In this document: positions 52,342 through 59,139 of the stretch, piece by piece
Layout: the number at the start of each line of letters is the position of its first letter
Position numbering within the stretch: the first letter of the stretch is position 1
Source of the DNA: Loigolactobacillus bifermentans DSM 20003
GTDB taxonomy: Bacteria > Bacillota > Bacilli > Lactobacillales > Lactobacillaceae
DNA length: 59,139 bases
NCBI RefSeq assembly: GCF_001434575.1
Contig: NZ_AZDA01000140.1
Coordinates: forward strand, 87,160 to 146,298
Direction of reading: 5' to 3'
The notes under the pieces: generated by a model
Database searches by the model: none
What the model saw: only the letters and a program-made list of their open reading frames with translations
What the model was told of the DNA's origin: nothing
Translations under genes and position numbers: made by a program

Positions 52342-53781
52342 ATGACAAACTTACAACAAACTGATTTTTCTAAATGGTATTTGCAAACGATCCAACAAGC
52401 CGAACTCATGTCCTATTCTGAAGTGCGTGGTTGCATTGTTTTTCGGCCAGATGGCTTTGAAATTTGGGAACATATTCAGGCACAAGTTAACGCGTACTTA
52501 AAACAAGAGAAAATTCGCAACGTCTACTTCCCGATGTTGATTCCAAAGGCTTACTTTATGAAAGAAGCTGAACATGTGGCTGGTTTTGCGCCGGAACTAC
52601 CTTGGGTTACAGAAGTCGGCACTGAAAAACTGGCAGCGCCTTACGCACTACGGCCCACTTCGGAAACAACGATCGGCCACTCGTTTAAAGATTGGATCAA
52701 ATCCTACCGTGATCTCCCTTTAGAAATCAATCAGTGGGCAAATGTCTTTCGGTGGGAAAAGAAAACCTTACCTTTTTTGCGCACGTCTGAATTTCTATGG
52801 CATGAAGGCCATACTGCCCATGCCACTGAGGCAGATGCGCGCAAACGCACGCGCAGCGTACTAGACTTTTATGTCACCTTATTGCAAGACTTTCTAGCCA
52901 TCCCAGTTTATGCTGGTCGCAAAACACCCAGCGAACGCTTTGCCGGCGCTGTAGACACTTATTCCGTTGAGGCGATGATGCAGGATGGTAAAGCTGTGCA
53001 AGCTGGCACCTCTCATTATCTCGGCACAAAATTTGCAGAAGCTTTTGACATCCAATACTTGAACCAGGATAATCACCTCACTAATGTGCATACCACATCC
53101 TGGGCGGTTTCTACTCGCCTAATCGGTGCCCTGATTATGGTTCATGGTGATGAACAAGGCCTCGTGTTACCGCCCAAAGTCGCGCCAACCCAAGTTGTCT
53201 TGATTCCAGTCGGAAAGTGGCAACAACAACCTGAAATCTTACAGCAATTAGCAACCATTCAAACAGAACTGGCAGCGACTGGCTTACGGGTTCGTCTAGA
53301 TGATACGGATAACACCCCCGGTTTTAAATTTAACGCTTGGGAACAAAAAGGCGCCGCCTTACGTATTGAATGCGGCCCGCGTGATCTCGCGCAACATCAG
53401 GTGATGCTAAAAGCCCGGGATGCCCATGATAAAGTTGCGGTACCCTTAGCCGGCCTCACCACCACCGTTCAAACTGAATTGGCCACGATGCAAGCGCGAC
53501 TATTTACCAAAGCACAGGCTCGTTATCACGCTCATGAGCACTTGAATATTGATACATTGGCGCAACTTAAGGCTTATTTAACCACCTGTCAAAAAACACA
53601 CCAAATCCCTGGTTTCATTTTGATTGGTTGGGATGGCTCAGAAGAAACCGAACAGATTATTAAGGCTGAAACCGGCTTTACGACGCGTAATATTCCATTT
53701 GATCCACCTGTTAAAAAAACCATCGACTTAGTTTCCGGCAAACCGGCTCAATATTCCGTTTGGATTGCGCGAGCTTATTAA
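52342..53781 (+). CDS. proS: Prolyl-tRNA synthetase, short archaeal/eukaryal type (ProS3)
   Basis: 479 residues; ATG at 52342 (MTNLQQTDFSKWY) with GAGGGG 7 bp upstream; the frame opens earlier at 52270 but without a site. Class II motifs are clear: FPMLIPKAYFMKEAEHVAGFAPE, ALRPTSETTIGHSFKDWI (motif 2 region), NQWANVFRWEKKTLPFLRTSEFLWHEGHTAH, and motif 3 near VSTRLIGALIMVHGDEQGLVLPP. The C-terminal anticodon-binding domain follows; the bacterial editing insertion (INS) between motifs 2 and 3 is absent. Lactobacilli usually have the long bacterial ProRS, so this may be a second, perhaps inhibitor-resistant or conditional copy. It is divergent from an AraC regulator. Whether a long ProRS also exists cannot be seen here. 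Confidence 0.9.
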   Translation: MTNLQQTDFSKWYLQTIQQAELMSYSEVRGCIVFRPDGFEIWEHIQAQVNAYLKQEKIRNVYFPMLIPKAYFMKEAEHVAGFAPELPWVTEVGTEKLAAPYALRPTSETTIGHSFKDWIKSYRDLPLEINQWANVFRWEKKTLPFLRTSEFLWHEGHTAHATEADARKRTRSVLDFYVTLLQDFLAIPVYAGRKTPSERFAGAVDTYSVEAMMQDGKAVQAGTSHYLGTKFAEAFDIQYLNQDNHLTNVHTTSWAVSTRLIGALIMVHGDEQGLVLPPKVAPTQVVLIPVGKWQQQPEILQQLATIQTELAATGLRVRLDDTDNTPGFKFNAWEQKGAALRIECGPRDLAQHQVMLKARDAHDKVAVPLAGLTTTVQTELATMQARLFTKAQARYHAHEHLNIDTLAQLKAYLTTCQKTHQIPGFILIGWDGSEETEQIIKAETGFTTRNIPFDPPVKKTIDLVSGKPAQYSVWIARAY

Positions 53782-53957
53782 CATTTAAAGCGCATGATTT
53801 CTGCCGCTATCCCCACTACTAAAAACCTTTGATCACACCACCTGTAGCTTGACTAACCCTAATTGTCCCACCGACCTTCAACTGACAGCGCCTGTCCTTG
53901 CCGATCGACTGTTCATCGTGGTAAAAACACCTATTTTCAAATCGAACTGAGTTTGCT

Positions 53958-54245
53958 ATGCTGAAACCAGCTCTTTATGAAAGGAGATGTTGTGTTATCG
54001 CAACTGCGAAAAAAAGCCTCAGTGACTATGAAGTGTACATTCCCAAAGTCGCCACTTTATTAACCGCAGAGCCTGAATTACAAGCTTTTTTTACGGCCTT
54101 GACCCCAGGCTATCAGCGTGAATGGGCCCGCTTCATTTTCGGTGCCAAAGCCGAGGCCACCCAGGAACGCCACTTTGATGTGATGAAAACAGTTTTCAAA
54201 GCTGGGTTCAAATCAAAACGGGCCTACGATCAACGTGAAAAATAG
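53958..54245 (+). CDS. YdeI/OmdA-like small protein with start-region frame problem
   Basis: The main frame is open from ATG 53958 to TAA 54245 and its C-terminal part (LTPGYQREWARFIFGAKAEATQERHF) matches the YdeI/OmpD-associated family. The ATG at 53958 has no ribosome binding site and overlaps a likely -10 (TATGCT). A good AAAGGAG (53980-53986) precedes a GTG at 53992 in another frame (reading MLSQLRKK). This frame would join the main frame if the A7 run at 54009-54015 were one base longer, or by a -1 shift at the slippery A runs. So it is either broken by a 1-base deletion in a homopolymer, or made by slippage, or uses a weak start. Function unknown. Confidence 0.6.
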   Translation: MLKPALYERRCCVIATAKKSLSDYEVYIPKVATLLTAEPELQAFFTALTPGYQREWARFIFGAKAEATQERHFDVMKTVFKAGFKSKRAYDQREK

Positions 54246-54341
54246 TTGCCGTTGCTGCAACTGTTCAGATAAATGACATCAGCATGGCGCAATGCCGTGC
54301 TGATTTTTTAGTGCCATTTCCCGGCCTGTCAGAATCTCCGC

Positions 54342-54370
54342 TTGACACCAGCCGCTCGCTAAGCGATAAT
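54342..54370 (+). promoter_or_regulatory. Promoter of the tyrS T-box transcript
   Basis: TTGACA (54343-54348), 17-bp spacer, GATAAT (54365-54370). Confidence 0.8.
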
Positions 54371-54377
54371 GTAGCTA

Positions 54378-54606
54378 ATTTCAGCTAGGACATGGATCAC
54401 TGCAGTAGCAAAATAACCCAGCGCTCAGAAAGTTAGTGGTAGCTGCGAACTAACGATGTTATTTTGTGAATTACGCTGATCAAACCATGTCAACGGGTCA
54501 TGCCGTTACCCATGAGTTGAGGGATCGTCATAGACGGTAACTCAGGGTGGTAACGCGGAAAATTTTCGTCCCTGATCAAGGCTTAGCCTTGATTGGGGAC
54601 TTTTTT
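54378..54606 (+). promoter_or_regulatory. T-box leader of tyrS (specifier TAC)
   Basis: Stem I ends in GAATTACGC, with a TAC specifier codon for tyrosine. The T-box sequence AGGGTGGTAACGCGG is at 54544-54558. The terminator GTCCCTGATCAAGGC/GCCTTGATTGGGGAC with T6 ends at 54606. Uncharged tRNA-Tyr would stabilise the antiterminator and allow tyrS transcription. Confidence 0.95.
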
Positions 54607-54647
54607 AATGGTCAAACTAGCAGACTAACGTAAAGGGGTAATCATTT

Positions 54648-55901
54648 ATGAACATTATTGACGAACTAAAGTGGCGCGGCGCCGTTAATCAAACCACAGA
54701 CGAAGCAGCCTTACACGACTTAACCGATAAAAAACAAATTGGCTTATACTGCGGGGTCGACCCCACCGGTGACAGCTTGCACATTGGCCATTTAATTCCA
54801 TTTATGATGCTGAAACGGTTCCAGTTAGCTGGGCATCACCCAGTAATCGTGATTGGTGGCGGCACTGGTTCAATCGGGGATCCTTCTGGTAAAAACTCCG
54901 AACGGAAGTTACAAACCATGGAACAAGTGCATCACAACGAAGACGCCTTGTCTGAACAAATGCACCGCTTATTTGGCACTGAAAACTTCCGCATTGTGAA
55001 CAACTATGACTGGTTGTCCAAGTTCTCCTTGTTAGCATTCTTACGGGACTACGGGAAATTGTTTAACGTGAACACCATGTTAAACAAAGAAGTGGTGGCC
55101 AGCCGCTTAGAAGTGGGGATTTCTTTCACCGAATTCACCTACCAAATTTTACAATCAGTGGACTTCTTACACCTTTACCAGCATGAAGACGTCCAGTTAC
55201 AAATTGGTGGCGCCGATCAATGGGGCAACATCACAGCCGGCATCGATTTGATCCACAAGATTGAAGGTCCTGATGCGCCGGCCTTTGCCTTAACCATTCC
55301 GTTAATGCTTAAAGCCGATGGCACTAAATTTGGGAAAACCGCTGGGGGCGCTATTTGGTTAGACCCTGAAAAGACCTCACCTTACGAATTCTACCAATTC
55401 TGGTTAAACCAAGATGACCGGGACGTGGTGAAATACTTGAAGTACTTCACCTTCTTGTCACAAGACGAAATCGCTGACTTGGCGGAAAAAGTTAAAACGG
55501 CCCCTGAAAAACGTGAAGCCCAACGGCGCTTAGCAGCCGAAGTCACCAGCTTCGTTCACGGCCCTGAAGCCGTGAAACAAGCTGAACATATTTCAGCTGC
55601 CCTATTCTCTGGCGACGTCAAAGCGTTAACGGCAGCCGAAATCGAACAAGGTTTCGCGGATGTGCCATCAATGACCGTCACCAGCGCTGCTGAAAACATT
55701 GTGGAATGGTTAGTGGCTACCAAAATCGAACCTTCTAAGCGCCAAGCCCGGGAAGACGTTACCAACGGTGCCATTACCGTTAACGGTGACCGGATTCGCG
55801 ATTTAGACTTTACCTTAGATCCAAAAGCCGCTTTTGACGGCCGTTACGTGTTAGTTCGGCGCGGTAAAAAGCGTTACTTCTTAGCTCATGTAACAGACTA
55901 A
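54648..55901 (+). CDS. tyrS: Tyrosyl-tRNA synthetase
   Basis: 417 residues, full length, ATG at 54648 with AAAGGGG upstream. Class I enzyme charging tRNA-Tyr. Visible: YCGVDPTGDSLHIGHL with the HIGH motif, GSIGDPSGK, LQIGGADQWGNITAGIDL, KFGKT in place of KMSKS at about residue 224, and a C-terminal S4-like RNA-binding domain (SKRQAREDVTNGAITVNGDRIRD). It is controlled by the upstream T-box. Confidence 0.99.
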   Translation: MNIIDELKWRGAVNQTTDEAALHDLTDKKQIGLYCGVDPTGDSLHIGHLIPFMMLKRFQLAGHHPVIVIGGGTGSIGDPSGKNSERKLQTMEQVHHNEDALSEQMHRLFGTENFRIVNNYDWLSKFSLLAFLRDYGKLFNVNTMLNKEVVASRLEVGISFTEFTYQILQSVDFLHLYQHEDVQLQIGGADQWGNITAGIDLIHKIEGPDAPAFALTIPLMLKADGTKFGKTAGGAIWLDPEKTSPYEFYQFWLNQDDRDVVKYLKYFTFLSQDEIADLAEKVKTAPEKREAQRRLAAEVTSFVHGPEAVKQAEHISAALFSGDVKALTAAEIEQGFADVPSMTVTSAAENIVEWLVATKIEPSKRQAREDVTNGAITVNGDRIRDLDFTLDPKAAFDGRYVLVRRGKKRYFLAHVTD

Positions 55902-55916
55902 TTCTTACCATTATAT

Positions 55917-55955
55917 AAAGTCGTTTCCCTTAAATGAAGGTGAAGCGGCTTTTTT
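55917..55955 (+). terminator. Terminator of tyrS
   Basis: AAGTCGTTTC pairs with GAAGCGGCTT (with G-T pairs), followed by a T run. Confidence 0.75.
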
Positions 55956-55992
55956 AGTTGGAAAACGTTATGAAGTTACCGCTACCATTCAT

Positions 55993-56015
55993 TAACTGAG
56001 AACGTTTTTCATTTA
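55993..56015 (+). promoter_or_regulatory. Operator-like repeat 1 of the iron ABC operon
   Basis: A 23-bp segment beginning TAACTGAGA and ending TTTTTCATTTA. It matches repeat 2 at 19 of 23 positions, 62 bp downstream. Confidence 0.5.
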
Positions 56016-56038
56016 CTATGGATAAAAAGTAAGTCTTC

Positions 56039-56047
56039 TGCTAAACT
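56039..56047 (+). promoter_or_regulatory. Extended -10 of the iron ABC operon
   Basis: TGCTAAACT, just before operator-like repeat 2, so a regulator on repeat 2 would cover the transcription start. Confidence 0.5.
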
Positions 56048-56054
56048 TAATAGC

Positions 56055-56077
56055 TAAATGAGAGAATTTTTCATTTA
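56055..56077 (+). promoter_or_regulatory. Operator-like repeat 2 of the iron ABC operon
   Basis: The 23-bp segment contains the inverted repeat TAAATGA/TCATTTA, 9 bp apart. Its place at the expected transcription start, ahead of an iron-type ABC operon, suggests a Fur- or DtxR-type repressor site (inference). Confidence 0.55.
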
Positions 56078-56123
56078 GCACACGTTTCCATAACAGATTA
56101 TTTTAATGAAGGGACCGTTTTAG

Positions 56124-56942
56124 ATGGCACTGCTAGAAGGACACGACTTGGTGATCGGCTACCAACAGCACATTATTATTCAAAAATTGAATTTAACCTT
56201 TCCGGACCACAAGATCATTGGGTTAATTGGCCCCAACGGCAGTGGCAAGTCGACTTTGTTGAATGTCCTTTCTGGTCTGCGCCAACCGCGATCTGGCCAT
56301 GTGCGACTGGCTGGCAAACCGTTAAACAGCTACCAACCGCGACAACGGGCCCGGCTGGTGGCCAGTTTGCCGCAACATCCCCAGGCCCCAGGCGACATTC
56401 GGGTGTCGGAATTGATTGGCTACGGTCGTTACGCCTACACCAGCACGTTTCATGGCCTGCAACAAACGGACCAAGCCGCCATCGAAGCTGCCTTAGTGGC
56501 CACCGAACTGACAGATTTTCGCCAGCGCCCTTTGGCTGACCTGTCCGGTGGTCAACGCCAGCGCGCCTTTATTGGCATGACTTTAGCCCAAGGCAGTGAC
56601 TTGTTGCTTTTAGATGAGCCCACCACTTATTTGGATCTCACCCATCAATTAGAGATCTTAAAACTATTGCAACAGCTCAACCAGCAGCAACAAAAAACCA
56701 TCATTTTAATTTTGCACGATCTTAATCAAGCGGCGCGGTTTTGCGACTTTTTAGTGTGCTTAAAAGATGGCGAGGTGCGGTACCAAGGCAGTCCTGAACA
56801 AGTCTTCACCGCTGAAATGTTAGCGGAGGTCTTCCAAATTCAGGCCAGCTTACAACCTGATCCGTTAACCGGGCGCCCGGCCATTGTCAGCTATGACACC
56901 TGTCCCAAAAAGGAGGCGCCAACATGCGACACCGCACATTAG
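56124..56942 (+). CDS. Iron-siderophore-type ABC transporter ATPase
   Basis: 272 residues, ATG at 56124 with GAAGGGACC upstream. Walker A GPNGSGKST near residue 38, Q-loop SLPQHPQAPGDI, ABC signature LSGGQRQRAFIGM near 140, Walker B LLLLDEPTTYLD, and the switch His in ILHDL. This matches the FecE/FhuC group energising uptake of iron chelates, haem or cobalamin. First gene of a three-gene operon; its last 19 bp overlap the start of the permease gene. Two operator-like repeats upstream suggest metal control. No substrate-binding protein gene is in the window. Confidence 0.96.
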   Translation: MALLEGHDLVIGYQQHIIIQKLNLTFPDHKIIGLIGPNGSGKSTLLNVLSGLRQPRSGHVRLAGKPLNSYQPRQRARLVASLPQHPQAPGDIRVSELIGYGRYAYTSTFHGLQQTDQAAIEAALVATELTDFRQRPLADLSGGQRQRAFIGMTLAQGSDLLLLDEPTTYLDLTHQLEILKLLQQLNQQQQKTIILILHDLNQAARFCDFLVCLKDGEVRYQGSPEQVFTAEMLAEVFQIQASLQPDPLTGRPAIVSYDTCPKKEAPTCDTAH

Positions 56943-57901
56943 TCACCAGTTTATTGGTGGGGTTATTGGTGGTAGCTTTCATATTAGACGTGTGTAGCGG
57001 CCCCACTTGGTTTAGTCCGCTGGCCTTGTTCCATCCCCGCAGCACGCTACAGGCCCAAACAATTACGAGCATTCGCTTGCCACGGGCACTGGCTGCTTTG
57101 ATCGTCGGCAGCGCCCTAGCCGTGTCTGGGCAGCTGTTGCAAACTATTGCCCGCAATCCCATTGCTGATCCGGCGATTCTCGGCGTCAATAGCGGGGCGA
57201 ACTTGGCCTTGATCCTAGGCACCATTTTAGGCGTTCCGTTTACCATGGCAGCACGGTTTGGTCTGGCGCTGCTGGGTGCCTTGCTGGCCTTTGGCTGTGT
57301 TTTAGGCCTTTCCATGACCCAACGCGGCTTGGCCCCACTACGCTTGATTCTAGGCGGTACCATTTTTTCAGGCTTTTTAGTCAGTGTGGCTTATGGCTTA
57401 AGCCTGCTCACGCAAACCACGGCCCGCTACCGAAATTTGCTGGTAGGCGGCTTTTCCGGCACCACTTATGACGCCGTGAAATGGTTGCTGCCGATTGCTA
57501 TCATTGCGGCGGCCGGTATTTTCTGGCTTAAAAATGACCTGACCTTACTGGCGTTAAATGACCAACTCAGTCAAAGCCTGGGCAACCGCACCACCCGTAC
57601 CCGCTTTTGGACCGCTTTGATCATTGTCTTGTGTGCTGGTGCCAGTGTGGCTGTGGCCGGGAACATTGCCTTTGTGGGCTTAGGCATTCCCCAGTGTATT
57701 GCCTTGATCAGCGGGCAACGGTTTAAGCAAACCGTGGGCCAAGTAGCCTTAGCCGGCGGCGCCTTTCTCTGCCTTGGCGATACCTTGGCCAAAGCCGCCC
57801 GGCCACCCTTTGAACTGCCTTTAGGGGCCTTAACGGCGATTTTAGGCGGCTTGTTCCTCTTTATCTTCCTAGGCCGCGGTCAGGGGGTGCGCTATGAGTA
57901 A
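56924..57901 (+). CDS. FecCD-family ABC permease
   Basis: 325 residues, ATG at 56924 with AAAGGAGG upstream. About nine transmembrane segments. The FecCD/BtuC signatures IRLPRALAALIVGSALAVSGQLLQTIARNPIADPAILGVNSGANL and NIAFVGLGIPQCIALISGQ are clear. It forms the membrane channel with the second permease. The last 8 bp overlap the next gene. Confidence 0.96.
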   Translation: MRHRTLVTSLLVGLLVVAFILDVCSGPTWFSPLALFHPRSTLQAQTITSIRLPRALAALIVGSALAVSGQLLQTIARNPIADPAILGVNSGANLALILGTILGVPFTMAARFGLALLGALLAFGCVLGLSMTQRGLAPLRLILGGTIFSGFLVSVAYGLSLLTQTTARYRNLLVGGFSGTTYDAVKWLLPIAIIAAAGIFWLKNDLTLLALNDQLSQSLGNRTTRTRFWTALIIVLCAGASVAVAGNIAFVGLGIPQCIALISGQRFKQTVGQVALAGGAFLCLGDTLAKAARPPFELPLGALTAILGGLFLFIFLGRGQGVRYE

Positions 57902-58898
57902 ACGTCGTACTTTGGCCTGGTGTGCTGGGCTTTTCGGCTTGTTTTTGATTTTATTTTACATCCAACTGACCCACGGCAGTATTCACTTAACCGCCGCACA
58001 AGTTCGCGCCACCTTGCTAGGGCACGGTTCCGCCCAGGACAAGCTGGTGTTACTGCAATTTCGACTGCCACAAGTCGCGTTAAGCCTGATCTGTGGCCTT
58101 TGCCTCAGCATTAGTGGCGCCTTGTTACAAGTAGTGACTGAAAACCCGTTGGCCGATACCAGCATTATGGGGATCAACGCCGGTGCCAGCTTAGGTGCCG
58201 TGGTCTTTCTGGCCTTAAGCCATAATTTTGCAGGACTTAATCAAACCTTGGCGCTGCCGTTATGTGCCGTGGCCGGTAGCTTTTGTGGCGCGTTATTGAC
58301 CTTTCTGCAACACCGCCAACAAAACCCGTTGCAACTGTTACTCGTTGGGGTCGCCACCGGTACTTTGCTCAATGGCGTGATTCTGTTGATTGAATTACAG
58401 CTAAACCAGTTTGATTTTGACAAATTAATCATTTGGATCAGCGGTGACTTTTGGAACCAAGATTGGCATTACATTGGTGTGCTAGGGCTGGCCTTTGTAA
58501 TCCTTCTGCCCGTCCTGCTGCTGGCACTACACGGCAGCGATTTGCTGGCCTTGGGGCCGGATACCGCTACGGGTTTAGGCCTAGCCACCAACCGCAAACG
58601 CAAGCAACTGCTAGGCCTGGCCGTTTTGTTAGCCGGTTTAGCCGTAGCCGGTGGCGGCGCTATTAGCTTTGTCGGCTTAATGGCGCCACACTTGGCCCGC
58701 CGCTGTGTGGGCAGTCGCATCGGCCATTATTTGCCGGTGGCCGCCTTGCTAGGGGTCGATTTGATTTTAGGCGCGGCTATTTTAGCCGAAAATCTCTTTG
58801 CCCCTAGCCAATTACCCGTGGGCTTAGTCGTGGCGGTGCTGACATTACCATATTTCATGTTGTTACTCACCCGTCAATCTGCTTTAAACGAGCTTTAA
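57894..58898 (+). CDS. FecCD-family ABC permease
   Basis: 334 residues, ATG at 57894, overlapping the first permease gene by 8 bp. RLPQVALSLICGLCLSISGALLQVVTENPLADTSIMGINAGASLGAV and AISFVGLMAPHLARRCVG mark the FecCD family. It pairs with 56924-57901 as a heterodimeric permease. Downstream the window holds only structured repeats, so the binding protein, if in the operon, is beyond the edge or encoded elsewhere. Confidence 0.96.
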   Translation: MSKRRTLAWCAGLFGLFLILFYIQLTHGSIHLTAAQVRATLLGHGSAQDKLVLLQFRLPQVALSLICGLCLSISGALLQVVTENPLADTSIMGINAGASLGAVVFLALSHNFAGLNQTLALPLCAVAGSFCGALLTFLQHRQQNPLQLLLVGVATGTLLNGVILLIELQLNQFDFDKLIIWISGDFWNQDWHYIGVLGLAFVILLPVLLLALHGSDLLALGPDTATGLGLATNRKRKQLLGLAVLLAGLAVAGGGAISFVGLMAPHLARRCVGSRIGHYLPVAALLGVDLILGAAILAENLFAPSQLPVGLVVAVLTLPYFMLLLTRQSALNEL

Positions 58899-58902
58899 TA
58901 AT

Positions 58903-59139
58903 ACGAGGAGGCCCATTTTCGCCCGAGGGAATGAACATCCTCCGGAAATAAGATTTTGCGAGAGCAAAATAGACACTAGAGACTTTAGGAGGAGCCATGT
59001 GTCCTGCGGGGTGAACTGCCCCCACAAGACTGGACATCCTCCGAAAATAAGATTTTGCGAAAGCAAAATAGACCTTAAATCACTTAGGAGGAGCCATGTG
59101 TCCTGCGGCGTGGGTTGACGCCACAAGACTGGACATCCT
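58903..59139 (-). ncRNA. Structured repeat RNA candidate, element 3 (truncated by window end)
   Basis: Tandem units start near 58906, 58987 and 59086; the last full period is 99 bp. Read on the minus strand each has a closing helix GGAGGA/TCCTCC, a hairpin TCTTGTGGGG/CCCCGCAGGA with G-U pairs, and a linker hairpin ATTTTGC/GCAAAAT with a 4-nt loop. The layout and the flanking words (TGTCCA before, ACATGG after, CTAAGTG in the linker) match the domains in element 2, while the paired bases differ. The rightmost copy near the permease stop (58906-58986) is shorter and diverged. The terminal motif of the family would be beyond the edge. Confidence 0.6.

Noticed and set aside
56887-57363. 158-codon minus-strand ORF over the ABC permease gene
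   Set aside because: Shadow of a strongly conserved FecCD gene; basic, low-complexity translation.

Overview
The window looks like a chromosomal segment of a lactic acid bacterium of the family Lactobacillaceae. The reasons are three giant surface proteins with KxYKxGKxW signal peptides (two with visible LPxTG anchors and MucBP repeats), WxL/WxLIP surface modules, strong AGGAGG-type ribosome binding sites, frequent TTG/GTG starts and a T-box ahead of tyrS. I cannot name the species.

Layout. 1-14.1 kb: two giant adhesin genes on the minus strand. The first (MBG-repeat type, running off the left edge) carries an in-frame TAG at codon 71. 14.3-23.9 kb: a minus-strand surface block in which a cyclic-di-GMP gene followed by a WxL-WxLIP operon occurs twice (EAL protein then WxL-WxLIP-large WxL; GGDEF/EAL protein then WxL-WxLIP). 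A DUF1828 gene lies at its edge. 23.9-29.7 kb: an accessory island with a res site and a resolvase broken by two stop codons, a SigX/ComX-like sigma factor, a possible ComK-like protein, a phage-type replisome organizer with a DnaB helicase, a Phd-like antitoxin, and DUF1659/DUF2922 genes. Two of its operons share an unusual promoter-like element. 30-35.3 kb: an amino-acid permease, a small membrane protein, a field of toxin-antitoxin remnants (orphan HigA-like, orphan HicB, a HicB fragment, HicA with a stop codon next to intact HicB), and a DUF6978-like/DUF1828 pair.

35.4-40.6 kb: eno, aroA and aroC. aroA has a leader that looks like ribosome-mediated attenuation: an 18-residue peptide rich in Tyr, Trp and Phe, then two hairpins whose arms can pair in two mutually exclusive ways, the last being a terminator. 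Between aroA and aroC lie two members of what appears to be one structured RNA family, with the same terminal motif and closing stems of different sequence. One contains three tandem 95-bp domains. Related 99-bp domains return at the right edge. 40.9-44.8 kb: a GGDEF protein, a DUF975 membrane protein and an APC permease. 44.9-50.8 kb: a third giant adhesin (MucBP, LPQTG). 51-55.9 kb: an AraC regulator, a short archaeal/eukaryal-type prolyl-tRNA synthetase, a YdeI-like gene with a start-region frame problem, and T-box-controlled tyrS. 56-58.9 kb: an iron-siderophore-type ABC transporter operon behind two operator-like repeats.

How the parts may work together (inference): the surface proteins, WxL complexes and three cyclic-di-GMP genes suggest regulated adhesion or biofilm formation. 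The three adhesin genes also share 11-bp-periodic upstream repeats of the kind bound by OmpR-type response regulators. Four in-frame stop codons in otherwise unshifted genes (adhesin, resolvase twice, hicA) are notable and should first be checked against reads.
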